Source: JAWLCG01 sp041687295
Lineage (GTDB): Bacteria; Planctomycetota; Phycisphaerae; SM23-33; FEN-1343
DNA: 9,463 bases
Direction of reading: 5' to 3'
Assembly: GCA_041687295.1 (NCBI GenBank)
Contig: JAWLCG010000194.1
Coordinates: forward strand, 1-9,463
The translations under genes were made by a program, and so were the position numbers. This document shows positions 1 to 5,894 of the stretch, piece by piece. Under the pieces are notes generated by a model. The model was given only the letters and a program-made list of their open reading frames with translations, was not told where the DNA came from and made no database searches. Within the stretch, counting starts at the first letter, position 1. Every line of letters begins with the position of its first letter.

Positions 1-191
1 CCATGCTGGTGGGCGCCGGGCTGTACACGGTGGTGCACATCTGGTCGTTCAACTTCATGCTGCTGGTGGCGGCGGGCGTCTGCGGGCTGTTCTGGGGCTG
101 GATGCGGCTGCGGTTCCGTTCGCTCTGGCCAGGGATCCTCTCGCACACGCTGTGGGACCTGACCATCTTCGTCCTGCTGCCTCTGCACTGA
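1..191 (+). CDS. CPBP-family intramembrane protease, C-terminal fragment
   Basis: This is the 3' end of a gene whose start lies outside the window; about 62 codons are visible. The visible part is almost entirely hydrophobic, with two likely membrane segments (roughly residues 15-32 and 40-60 of the fragment). It carries two late motifs of the CPBP (CAAX protease/Abi) family: a His in a hydrophobic helix (VVHIWSFNFML) and a terminal HTLWD motif after an SLWPGILSH stretch. In this family the conserved Glu and His residues form the active site inside the membrane, and members process prenylated proteins or peptides or act in bacteriocin immunity. The glutamate motifs would lie upstream and cannot be checked. 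The gene converges on the broken feo locus, with 61 bases between them, and shows no functional link to it. The family call is fairly sure; the substrate is unknown. Confidence 0.7.
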   Translation, partial: MLVGAGLYTVVHIWSFNFMLLVAAGVCGLFWGWMRLRFRSLWPGILSHTLWDLTIFVLLPLH

Positions 192-222
192 CGCGGGCCC
201 GGGGCGCTACAGGAGCCGGTCC

Positions 223-237
223 ACCCCGCAGCGGGGT
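223..237. terminator. Possible hairpin between convergent genes
   Basis: ACCCCGC and GCGGGGT flank a single A, so the transcript can fold into a short GC-only stem with a small loop. It sits in the 61-base gap between the CPBP gene (+) and the feoA remnant (-), where a shared terminator would be expected. No T-run follows on either strand, so intrinsic termination is weakly supported. Confidence 0.25.
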
Positions 238-252
238 CAGGTCACGTTTGGA

Positions 253-450
253 TCACGGGATCGGCCCCGTGTCGGGCTGCAGGTGGACTTGCTCGGCCAG
301 TTGCCGGTCGACGGTGAACTGGCTTCGGCCGACCTGAAACACGTACGAGGGGAACCGCTGGACCAGGCGCACCCTCACGCCCGGCAGAATCCCCATCGCC
401 AGGAGCTTGCCCGCGTGTGGGGTCGAGGGGTCCAGCCGGGACACCGTCCC
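253..450 (-). pseudogene. feoA: FeoA-like domain remnant
   Basis: About 65 codons read on the - strand to a TGA at 255-253. The segment matches a FeoA (SH3-like) domain: GTVSRLDP, then KLLAMGILPGVRVRLVQRFP, then an FQVG turn, and a DRQLAEQV end typical of the family. FeoA is a small cytosolic partner of the Fe(II) permease FeoB. Here there is no start codon or ribosome site of its own; the domain simply follows the FeoB tail motif RRDYGAAG within about 20 bases, in a different frame. The end of FeoB and the start of FeoA therefore appear to have been deleted together. The alternative, a natural FeoB-FeoA fusion, is less likely because the frame differs. The domain itself is nearly complete, but it is probably not expressed as a functional protein. 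Confidence 0.6.
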
Positions 451-1229
451 GGTCGCGCCGCGGGCCGGCCGCCCCGTAGTCGCGGCGGAAGAACCCGAAC
501 AGGAACGCCACCGCCGCGTCTCGAGTGTCCGCGTGACCATGGTGCCCATCGTGTCGCACCCGAAACCCAGCACGATGGGGATGACGGCCCGGCCATTGAG
601 GCCGAGCTTCTTGAACAGCCGATCCACCAGCATCGCCAGGCGCGGCAGGTAGCCGCTGTCCTCCAGGATCGAGAAGGCTATGAAGAAGGTGCCCACGATC
701 GGCAGGATGATGGCGATGGCGTAGCGCAGGCCCAGCGTGAACACGCCGTACTCGCCCACGAAAAGCCCCTGCACGCTCGGCCAGGGGACCCATTGACCGA
801 CGACCCGCTCGAACCAGGGATTGACGTGGCCCTCGAAGACCGTCGTTTCCAGGAAGTCGACCACCTTGCCGGCCCCGAACCCGCCGACGAACTGGTAGAG
901 CCCGAAGTAGTCCACCACGTGCAGCACGGCCGAGGCCCCCGGCTCGGCCAGCACCTCCACCGCGACGCGTTCCTCGTCGGTGATTGGCCAGAGCGAATAC
1001 ATTCCCGGCGTGTCCACCACCTCCACCTCGCCGGGAAGCCGGACCGCCCGGCCTCGAGCGACGCCCACCGTCGTGCCGGGATAGTTCGAGACGGTGACGT
1101 ACCGCCCGGTCAGGCGATTGATAACGCGCTCTTGCCCACGTTGGGGCAGCCCACAACGAGGACCCGCCGGGCAATGCCACGGGGGCCGTTCTGGGCACGA
1201 GCCTGATCTGCAGTTACGGATGCGGACAT
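451..1229 (-). pseudogene. feoB: Decayed Fe(II) transporter FeoB with internal deletions and frameshifts
   Basis: FeoB is a GTPase-linked inner-membrane permease for ferrous iron, usually about 650-770 residues; here fewer than 260 are left. The likely start is ATG at 1229-1227. The first 35 codons end in a P-loop (VVGCPNVGKSA). One base is missing near 1122-1128, after which the frame resumes with INRLTGRYVTVSNYPGTTV (G2) and VDTPGMYSL (G3). At about 910 the text jumps from LHVVD directly to LYQFVGGFGAGKVVDFLE, so G4, G5, the helical domain and the first membrane helices are gone. A well-kept membrane part follows (FSILEDSGYLPRLAMLVDRL, then the gate motif GFGCDTMGTM and RTLETR). Near 515 it jumps, out of frame, to VAFLFGFFRRDYGAAG from the C-terminal half. 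The conserved segments identify the family firmly. The multiple deletions make a working transporter impossible unless the assembly is wrong. It lies 131 bases downstream of the HemP-like gene. Confidence 0.8.
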
Positions 1230-1261
1230 GGGACGCCCTGCCTTTCTCGTGCACGGGCCGG

Positions 1262-1280
1262 GATGCGGACGGGCCGCATC
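1262..1280 (-). other. Small hairpin in the hemP-feoB gap
   Basis: GATGCGG and CCGCATC are perfect inverted arms around a five-base loop (ACGGG). The hairpin lies in the 131-base spacer between the HemP-like stop and the feoB start, about 30 bases before the feoB ATG. No T-run follows it. It could reduce read-through from hemP into feoB, but it could also be a chance fold in GC-rich DNA. Confidence 0.25.
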
Positions 1281-1360
1281 GGCGGCATGGCTCTGGCTGG
1301 CTAGGCGTCGGGGGGGACGATTGGCTGGCTGGAGGCTCGCGGGGAATCGCGACGATCGGT

Positions 1361-1549
1361 CTACTCGGTCAGGATCAGCTTGCGGTTGCGGGTGATCCGC
1401 AGTCGGTACTCCTCGTTGCCGAACAGCAGACGCACTTCCTGCCGGCCGGCGAACAGCTCCTCGACGCTCAGACGCCGGTCGTCGGCGACAGGCGGCTCGA
1501 CTGGCTCGGCCGACCGGGGGCCCAGCCGGTCTGGCGGCTCATGGTTCAT
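1361..1549 (-). CDS. hemP: HemP-like small protein
   Basis: A 62-residue protein. The start ATG (1549-1547) has a strong GGAGG six bases upstream and overlaps the TGA of the regulator in an ATGA, so the two are probably translationally coupled. Residues 27-62 match the HemP family: a short LSVEELFAGRQEV segment, then GNEEYRLRITRNRKLILTE, whose YRLR-T-KLILT pattern is the family signature. The first 25 residues are Pro/Glu-rich and look disordered. HemP-type proteins lie in haem- and iron-acquisition loci; in some proteobacteria the homologue acts as an activator of haem-uptake genes, but a biochemical role here is not known. Its place between a DtxR-type regulator and feoB supports an iron-related job. 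It ends in TAG and shows no lesion. Confidence 0.7.
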   Translation of the reverse strand: MNHEPPDRLGPRSAEPVEPPVADDRRLSVEELFAGRQEVRLLFGNEEYRLRITRNRKLILTE

Positions 1550-2100
1550 TCCAGACCTCCCTGCCCACACTCGCCTTCCCTCAGCGGGCACTGGCCGTCG
1601 AGGCACTCCAGGCCGCAGCAGGGACACCGGGTGTGGTCTCCCGCGGGACAGGCCGGGCAGCCCGGGCCCAGGCGGGGCTCCAGCACATCGCCCAGCTCGT
1701 TCTTCCGCCAGTAGTCCACCAGCGTCTGCAGCCGCCGGGCCGTGGGACCCTCGATGAGGTTCTCCACACGACAGCTCTCGCGGTGGGCCTGCTCCGCCGA
1801 GAGCCCCAGGACCTCCGTCAGAAACAACTCGACGACGTGGTGGCGCGCCCGAACGCCGGCCACGGCCAGCAGGCCCCGCTCGGTCAGCTGGAAGAACCGG
1901 TTCTCGTCCTGCAGCACGTACCCGGAGCCTTTCAGCGACTGCAGGGCCACGGACACGCTGCCCCGCGTCAGCCCGAGTTGCTTGCCCACGTCGGTCACCC
2001 GAGCGTAGCCGTGCTCGTCAAGCAGTTCCGCGATGGCCAGCAGGTAATGGGCGGCGCTGTGCGTTAGGCTCTCGGACCCAATGGTGGATGGCGTACTCAT
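1546..2100 (-). CDS. DtxR/MntR-family metal-dependent transcriptional regulator with Cys-rich tail
   Basis: A 184-residue cytosolic DNA-binding protein. Residues 14-75 form the winged helix-turn-helix (SAAHYLLAIAELL, TDVGKQLGLTRGSVSVAL, then the wing GYVLQDENRFFQLTERG). Residues 84-130 match the metal-binding and dimerisation domain (RHHVVELFLTEVLGL, ESCRVENLIEG). In DtxR numbering the E-x-C-x-x-E-H motif is read here as E108, C110, E113 and N114, so the usual His is Asn, and His18 stands at the place of DtxR Met10. The C-terminal SH3 domain of long DtxR proteins is missing. In its place is a tail (145-184) with eight cysteines (148, 151, 159, 161, 162, 166, 171, 178). I chose ATG at 2100 because family homology starts just after it, although no Shine-Dalgarno sequence precedes it. 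It probably represses the downstream iron genes and itself through the palindromes at 2103-2143. Whether it senses Fe, Mn or an Fe-S state is open. Confidence 0.85.
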   Translation of the reverse strand: MSTPSTIGSESLTHSAAHYLLAIAELLDEHGYARVTDVGKQLGLTRGSVSVALQSLKGSGYVLQDENRFFQLTERGLLAVAGVRARHHVVELFLTEVLGLSAEQAHRESCRVENLIEGPTARRLQTLVDYWRKNELGDVLEPRLGPGCPACPAGDHTRCPCCGLECLDGQCPLREGECGQGGLE

Positions 2101-2102
2101 CG

Positions 2103-2124
2103 TGTGTTCGGTATACCAGACACA
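2103..2124. promoter_or_regulatory. Operator palindrome A (DtxR-like site)
   Basis: An imperfect 22-base palindrome with nine of eleven paired positions: outer arms TGTGT and ACACA, inner core GGTATACC. It covers the -10 region and the probable transcription start of the regulator. With site B it shares the pattern TGTTyGG-N4-CCArACA, which suggests the same dimeric protein binds both. Confidence 0.5.
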
Positions 2125-2139
2125 TGTTTGGACTGCCAA
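2110..2139 (-). promoter_or_regulatory. Putative sigma70-type promoter of the regulator-hemP-feo operon
   Basis: On the - strand TTGGCA (2139-2134) and TATACC (2115-2110) are 18 bases apart, five and four matches to the consensus hexamers. Transcription would start near 2103, leaving almost no leader before the ATG at 2100 and explaining why no ribosome site is seen there. The two palindromes overlie exactly these hexamers, as expected for repression by occlusion. Confidence 0.45.
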
Positions 2140-2143
2140 ACAT
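2124..2143. promoter_or_regulatory. Operator palindrome B (DtxR-like site)
   Basis: A perfect inverted repeat: ATGTTTGG and CCAAACAT around the four bases ACTG. Its centre is 20 bp from that of site A, about two helical turns, so two dimers could bind on the same or nearly the same face. It covers the -35 region. The most likely ligand is the DtxR-type regulator encoded just downstream. Confidence 0.55.
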
Positions 2144-2220
2144 TTCCGCGGGATCTTTCGGCCTCCCTCTCTGCAGCCCCAGGCAGTCGCCTTGGCGGCC
2201 CGTGCGTCGGGGTCCATCCG

Positions 2221-2571
2221 ATTGCCGTCGCCGAACTCCCCCGAGTCGCAATTGCGGCGACGATCGTGGACGGCCATCATGTCCCGTCGGCGGCGGCGAG
2301 CATCACGGCCGCCGTCCGCCATATGCAGCCCACGGTCGACTTCGGCCTGCCCGTCGAGGCCCTGACGCCCGGCGAGCACGAGCTGGTGCTCACCCGCACG
2401 GGCGGCTCGGCGTAGGTGTGGTTCTACACCGAACCCTCGGACGGCGAGCCCATCAACGTGCCCGACGAGGCCTTCGACGTCGAGCCGACCATTGGCCCGG
2501 CCGACCTGGACGTCCTTGACGAGCCGCTGGGCGTGGAGGCGCCGCACCAGACCACCGGCGCCGCGCAGTAG
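2221..2571 (+). pseudogene. Unrecognised coding remnant with an in-frame TAG
   Basis: In one + strand frame (ending in TAG at 2569-2571) the third codon positions are nearly all G or C, and the translation looks like real protein: VDGHHVP, then PTVDFGLPVEALTPGEHELV, then after an in-frame TAG at 2413-2415 VWFYTEPSDGEPINVP and an acidic stretch. Changing TAG to GAG would restore it. No start codon with a ribosome site is visible, and the frame becomes non-protein-like upstream of about 2221, where the promoter region of the - strand operon begins. I do not recognise the family. It may be the 3' end of a gene truncated by the rearrangement that placed the iron locus here. Confidence 0.35.
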
Positions 2572-2886
2572 GCGGCCCGCTCCAGAGCGAGGCCCACCGG
2601 CCAAGCCCAGCAGGAGAAGCTGCGGGCCGAGCCGGCCGCACACAACGTCCTCGCACCGCGACGGATGCGTGTGCGGAGAGATCATTTCACGTCGATAGTG
2701 CAAGCCTTATGAATCATTTCATCACCACCCACTTGACGGATTGTCGATTAATTGTATCATCAGTGAAGATCAGCTCCCGGCGGCAGAGTGCTTGAGCCAG
2801 CATTTTCCCGCAAGGCCGGTGGCGGTTCGAGGGAGCACGTGAGGCGCGTGCCTGTCGCAGAGTCAGTCGAAATGGAGGACACCCGG
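2572..2886. other. Intergenic region before the PEP-CTERM gene
   Basis: No gene is supported here. The first 110 bases are GC-rich and may be further remnant of the upstream pseudogene. Bases 2700-2765 are markedly AT-rich for this window and hold the promoter listed separately. ATCATTTCA occurs twice (2681-2689 and 2713-2721), 32 bases apart. Bases 2767-2886 would be the 5' leader of the PEP-CTERM gene. Confidence 0.5.
2733..2760 (+). promoter_or_regulatory. Sigma70-type promoter for the PEP-CTERM gene
   Basis: TTGACG (2733-2738) and TATCAT (2755-2760) are separated by 16 bases, five of six matches each, in an AT-rich island in otherwise GC-rich DNA. It points toward the gene starting at 2887 and would give a leader of about 120 bases. 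Confidence 0.5.
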
Positions 2887-3923
2887 ATGAACCGATCTTC
2901 TGGACTTTCCGTGGCCATTCTGGCCATCGTTCTCGCCGTGTTTGGGGCCGCCCAGGCGGACTTCCTGACCGGATTCCAGTCGTACTACCCATGACGGCCA
3001 GCAGCACTGCCGATCAGGTCGTCGCCGACTACGGCCCGGCCGGCCTGAACGGCACCCGGGGCACCCACGCCGGCAGTGAGTTCTTCGACCCCATCGTGAA
3101 CCAGGGCTCAGACTGGAGCCCCCTGGTGTCGGGCTGGGGCCTGCGCTTTGACGGCGGCCGGCATGTCGCCTACCTGAGCTCGGCCGGCAACTATGTGACC
3201 AGCGACGCCAACGCCCCGCAGACCTGGATGCTCTGGACCAAGCCCAAAACCAGCCAGACCGCCACCCCCACGGCCGGTTTGCTCTGGCATGGCTCTCTCA
3301 AGCTCCAGGTGGTCCCCTCCGGCAATAACGTCGTGGCCCAGATCAGCTGGAAGCAGGAGGACAATACGTGGGCCTCGCTCACGGGGACGACCGAGCTGGT
3401 CGACAACCAGTGGCAGCACGTGGCTCTGACCTATGACGGCAGCCAACTCGCCCTGTACATCAATGGTGAGGAAGAGCTGAGCCTCGTGACCACCCTGGCG
3501 GGGGCCTCGGAAACCGTGCGCCTCGGCAGGGACGTGAACCCGTGGGACTCGTCTCTGTACTCCTACCAGGGCCACATCGACGAAGTCGGCATTTGGTCGG
3601 CCGCGAAGAGCCAGGCCGAGATCGCGGCCGTCAACGCCCTGCTCCGCTTGGAGAAGGAAGCCCTCAACAGCCCCGAGCTGTCGGCCTTCGCCGACGCCTA
3701 CGCGACCGGCACCGATGCCCTCGTCAATGGCCGGACCTACTTCTACTGCCCCAGCGGCCTGGCCGGCGAGGTCGGCCAGCGGGGCGGCTCGACGGGCGGC
3801 GGCGACGCCTACGTCGTCCTGGGCGCCAATGGCAGCGGTATGAGCATGGTCTACGTTCCCGAGCCGGCCAGCCTGGCCGTGCTGAGCCTGGGCGGCCTGG
3901 GCCTGATCCGTCGCCGCCGGTAG
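2887..3923 (+). CDS. LamG-domain PEP-CTERM protein, split by a one-base frameshift
   Basis: ATG at 2887 has GGAGG eight bases upstream and begins a clear signal peptide (MNRSSGLSVAILAIVLAV, cleavage expected after AQA at residue 24). Ten codons later the frame meets TGA at 2992-2994, while the frame starting at 2991 runs on as a 310-codon continuation. Adding one C to the CCC at 2988-2990 joins the two as SYYP-MTASS, giving 345 residues. Residues about 85-245 form a LamG/concanavalin-like jelly roll (WQHVALTYDG, LALYINGEE, GHIDEVGIW). The end (VPEPASLAVLSLGG, then a hydrophobic stretch and RRRR) is a PEP-CTERM sorting tail, which exosortase recognises to anchor or export surface proteins. A role in glycan binding at the cell surface is inferred. 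If the shift is real, the 2991 product lacks a signal peptide and the gene is inactive; a sequencing error is equally possible. Confidence 0.8.
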
Positions 3924-3954
3924 GCCATGCTGCATTCCAACGTTGTGACACACC

Positions 3955-3979
3955 CCCGGGCGGTCGCCGGCCGCCCGGG
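3955..3979 (+). terminator. Strong GC hairpin downstream of the PEP-CTERM gene
   Basis: CCCGGGCGG and CCGCCCGGG are perfect nine-base arms around a seven-base loop, 31 bases after the PEP-CTERM stop. No T-run follows, so this may be a GC-type terminator or a stability element. It lies inside the possible upstream extension of the next gene, which speaks somewhat against that extension being translated. Confidence 0.4.
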
Positions 3980-4055
3980 ATGGCCTGCCGTACTCGCCTG
4001 CCTGTTCGTGTTCATCGGTACGATTGTGCCGCCCGCCCGGGCGATGGAGGACCCC

Positions 4056-5894
4056 ATGAGCCAGTCCCACCTGATCGAGAGCCTCGAGCCCCGCGTCCTG
4101 CTCAGTGCGACCTTCGACTACGCCGCCGCCCCCTGGAGCGCCGCCGACGTGTCCGTCAACGGCTCGGCCAGCCTCAGCGGCGACGACCAGAGCCTGCTGC
4201 TCACCAGCGGGACCAACCAGAAGGCCTCGGCCTTCTTCAAGACCAAGGTCAGCACCGACAACTTCTCCACCAGCTTCACCTGGACGCCGTCAGCCACCGT
4301 GTACGACACGGGCTTCTCCATCGTCTGGCACAACGACGCCGACGGGTTGGGCTACGACCAGGTCGGCACCGACACCGCCACCGCCGCCAGCGGCATTGGC
4401 CCGGCCGCTCGACTGAACATCCTGTCCAGCGGGCACTACAAGCGGGGCACGCTCTCGGTCAGCGGCGCGACGCCGGCCGTCTACAGCAAGGAGGGGATGC
4501 TTCGGCCGGAGATGGGCACGGTCTGGACGGGCGGGCACACCTACCGCTTCGAGATCAGCCAGGGCGAGGGCAACATCCTCCACGTGGCCGTTACCGACGT
4601 TTCGACCGGCGACATCTGGTACCAGCCCATCGACATCGACCTCTCAGCCGTCGTCGGCAGCTCGGCCTGGGTCGGCTTCACCGGGGCGACCACCTCGGCG
4701 ACCAACACCCAGACGATCGACGACTGGACCTACACCGAAGCCCCCGACGAGCTGCCGGCCGTGGCGATGTTCCGCGTGAGCGGCTTCACGCACAACACCG
4801 CCCTGGAGGGCAACATCTTCCGCGTCCGCGCGGGTGAGGCCGTGCGCTTCGATGCAACCGACAGCGTCGACCCCGACTTCGCCGCCGGCGATACGCTCAG
4901 CTACGAGTGGGACTTCGACTACGACGGCAGCACGTTCAGTGTCGACGCCACGGACCAGGCCCTCGACCAGAGCTTCACGCCGGGCACCTACACCGTCGCC
5001 CTGCGGGTCATCGACGGAGACGGCAACGTCTCGGCCCTGCGCACCACGACGATCCAGGCCGACGCCGGCCCGCTGGCGGTGATCACCCCCAGCCGCACCG
5101 AGGGCACCGGGCCAACGGGCGTGATGTTCGACGCCACCCGCTCGGCGGGCCTGATCGACGGGGACATCCTCAACCCGACCTTCCACTGGAACTTCGACGT
5201 CACGAACGTCAACCCCGCGGGTAAGTACGAGCAGGCTGACGGCTTCCTCGGCGGCTACGCCTTCACGTATGTTCAGGCGGCCGACCTGGCCGACGGCACG
5301 CTGGACGGGTTCGTGACCTACACCGTGCGGCTGACTGTGACGGACATCGACGGCCAGAGCCACAGCAGCGACACGCAGATCACTGTCCACGACTTCGGCG
5401 AGAGCTGGACGACCTACTACTTCGCCGCCGACGGCGATAATACGACCGGCGACGGCTCAATCGAGAACCCCTTCCGCTCGCTGAGCAAAGCCGTCAGCGT
5501 CTCGGGCAGCAAGACCCGCGTGCTCTTCCGCCGGGGCGACACCTTCACCACGAACGTCTATCGGGAGCTGTGGGGTTCCGGGGGCTACTGGGGCGCCTAC
5601 ACCGACCCCGACGCCCCCAGCGATGCCAAGCCCGTCCTCCAGGCCACCACCGGCTGCACGAAACTGCTCTTCGTCAACGCGGCGGACCGGACCTTCGAGG
5701 GCCTGCGCTTCGACGGGGCCGGCATTGCGGGGGGGTGGGGTTCAACACCCGCACGCTGCTCTACGGCAGCGAGGTCGTCAACACCTCCGGCCACGCGATC
5801 GGCGAGGGCCCCGAGTCGATGCTCTTCGACACCCAGGTCACCAACGCCAACGGCTACGGCTGGTTCGGCGGTAGCAAGGGGATCGAGGGCATGA
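4056..5894 (+). CDS. LEPR-XLL secreted modular protein, 5' part (lectin-like, two PKD, start of beta-helix)
   Basis: This is the first part of a gene that continues in another frame after 5735; joined, the product is 1083 residues. ATG 4056 is chosen because GGAGG lies five bases upstream and the LEPR-XLL motif (ESLEPRVLLSA, residues 8-18) then sits at the N-terminus, as usual for this planctomycete motif. Residues 20-228 resemble an L-type (legume-like) lectin sandwich: FSTSFTWTPS, FSIVWHNDADGLGYDQ, and a closing VGFTGATTSATNTQ with WTYT. Residues 235-335 and 339-444 are PKD domains (LSYEWDFDYDG with YTVALRVIDGDG; FHWNFD with YTVRLTVTDIDG). From residue 452 a beta-helix protein starts (YYFAADGDNTTGDGS, ENPFRSLSKAV). 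After GLRFDGAGIAGG the reading frame is lost; the 52 codons to the stop at 5894 are out-of-frame text. An upstream start at 3927 would add a signal-peptide-like hydrophobic stretch. Confidence 0.75.
   Translation: MSQSHLIESLEPRVLLSATFDYAAAPWSAADVSVNGSASLSGDDQSLLLTSGTNQKASAFFKTKVSTDNFSTSFTWTPSATVYDTGFSIVWHNDADGLGYDQVGTDTATAASGIGPAARLNILSSGHYKRGTLSVSGATPAVYSKEGMLRPEMGTVWTGGHTYRFEISQGEGNILHVAVTDVSTGDIWYQPIDIDLSAVVGSSAWVGFTGATTSATNTQTIDDWTYTEAPDELPAVAMFRVSGFTHNTALEGNIFRVRAGEAVRFDATDSVDPDFAAGDTLSYEWDFDYDGSTFSVDATDQALDQSFTPGTYTVALRVIDGDGNVSALRTTTIQADAGPLAVITPSRTEGTGPTGVMFDATRSAGLIDGDILNPTFHWNFDVTNVNPAGKYEQADGFLGGYAFTYVQAADLADGTLDGFVTYTVRLTVTDIDGQSHSSDTQITVHDFGESWTTYYFAADGDNTTGDGSIENPFRSLSKAVSVSGSKTRVLFRRGDTFTTNVYRELWGSGGYWGAYTDPDAPSDAKPVLQATTGCTKLLFVNAADRTFEGLRFDGAGIAGGWGSTPARCSTAARSSTPPATRSARAPSRCSSTPRSPTPTATAGSAVARGSRA

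Noticed and set aside
242..1198. 318-codon - strand frame as a separate protein
   Set aside because: Only about 16 residues (VAFLFGFFRRDYGAAG) are meaningful, and they are a shifted piece of the feoB remnant.
2101..2703. Upstream extension of the regulator to a 385-codon reading frame
   Set aside because: The extra text matches no family and would read through the promoter and both palindromes; DtxR homology begins right after ATG 2100.
2779..2792. Possible sigma54 promoter (GG and GC boxes) before the PEP-CTERM gene
   Set aside because: The GG and GC pairs are nine bases apart instead of the required ten, and the surrounding bases fit poorly.
3542..4837. 431-codon + strand frame across the PEP-CTERM/LEPR junction
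   Set aside because: Arg/Pro/Gly-rich text overlapping two better-supported genes in other frames, with no ribosome site.
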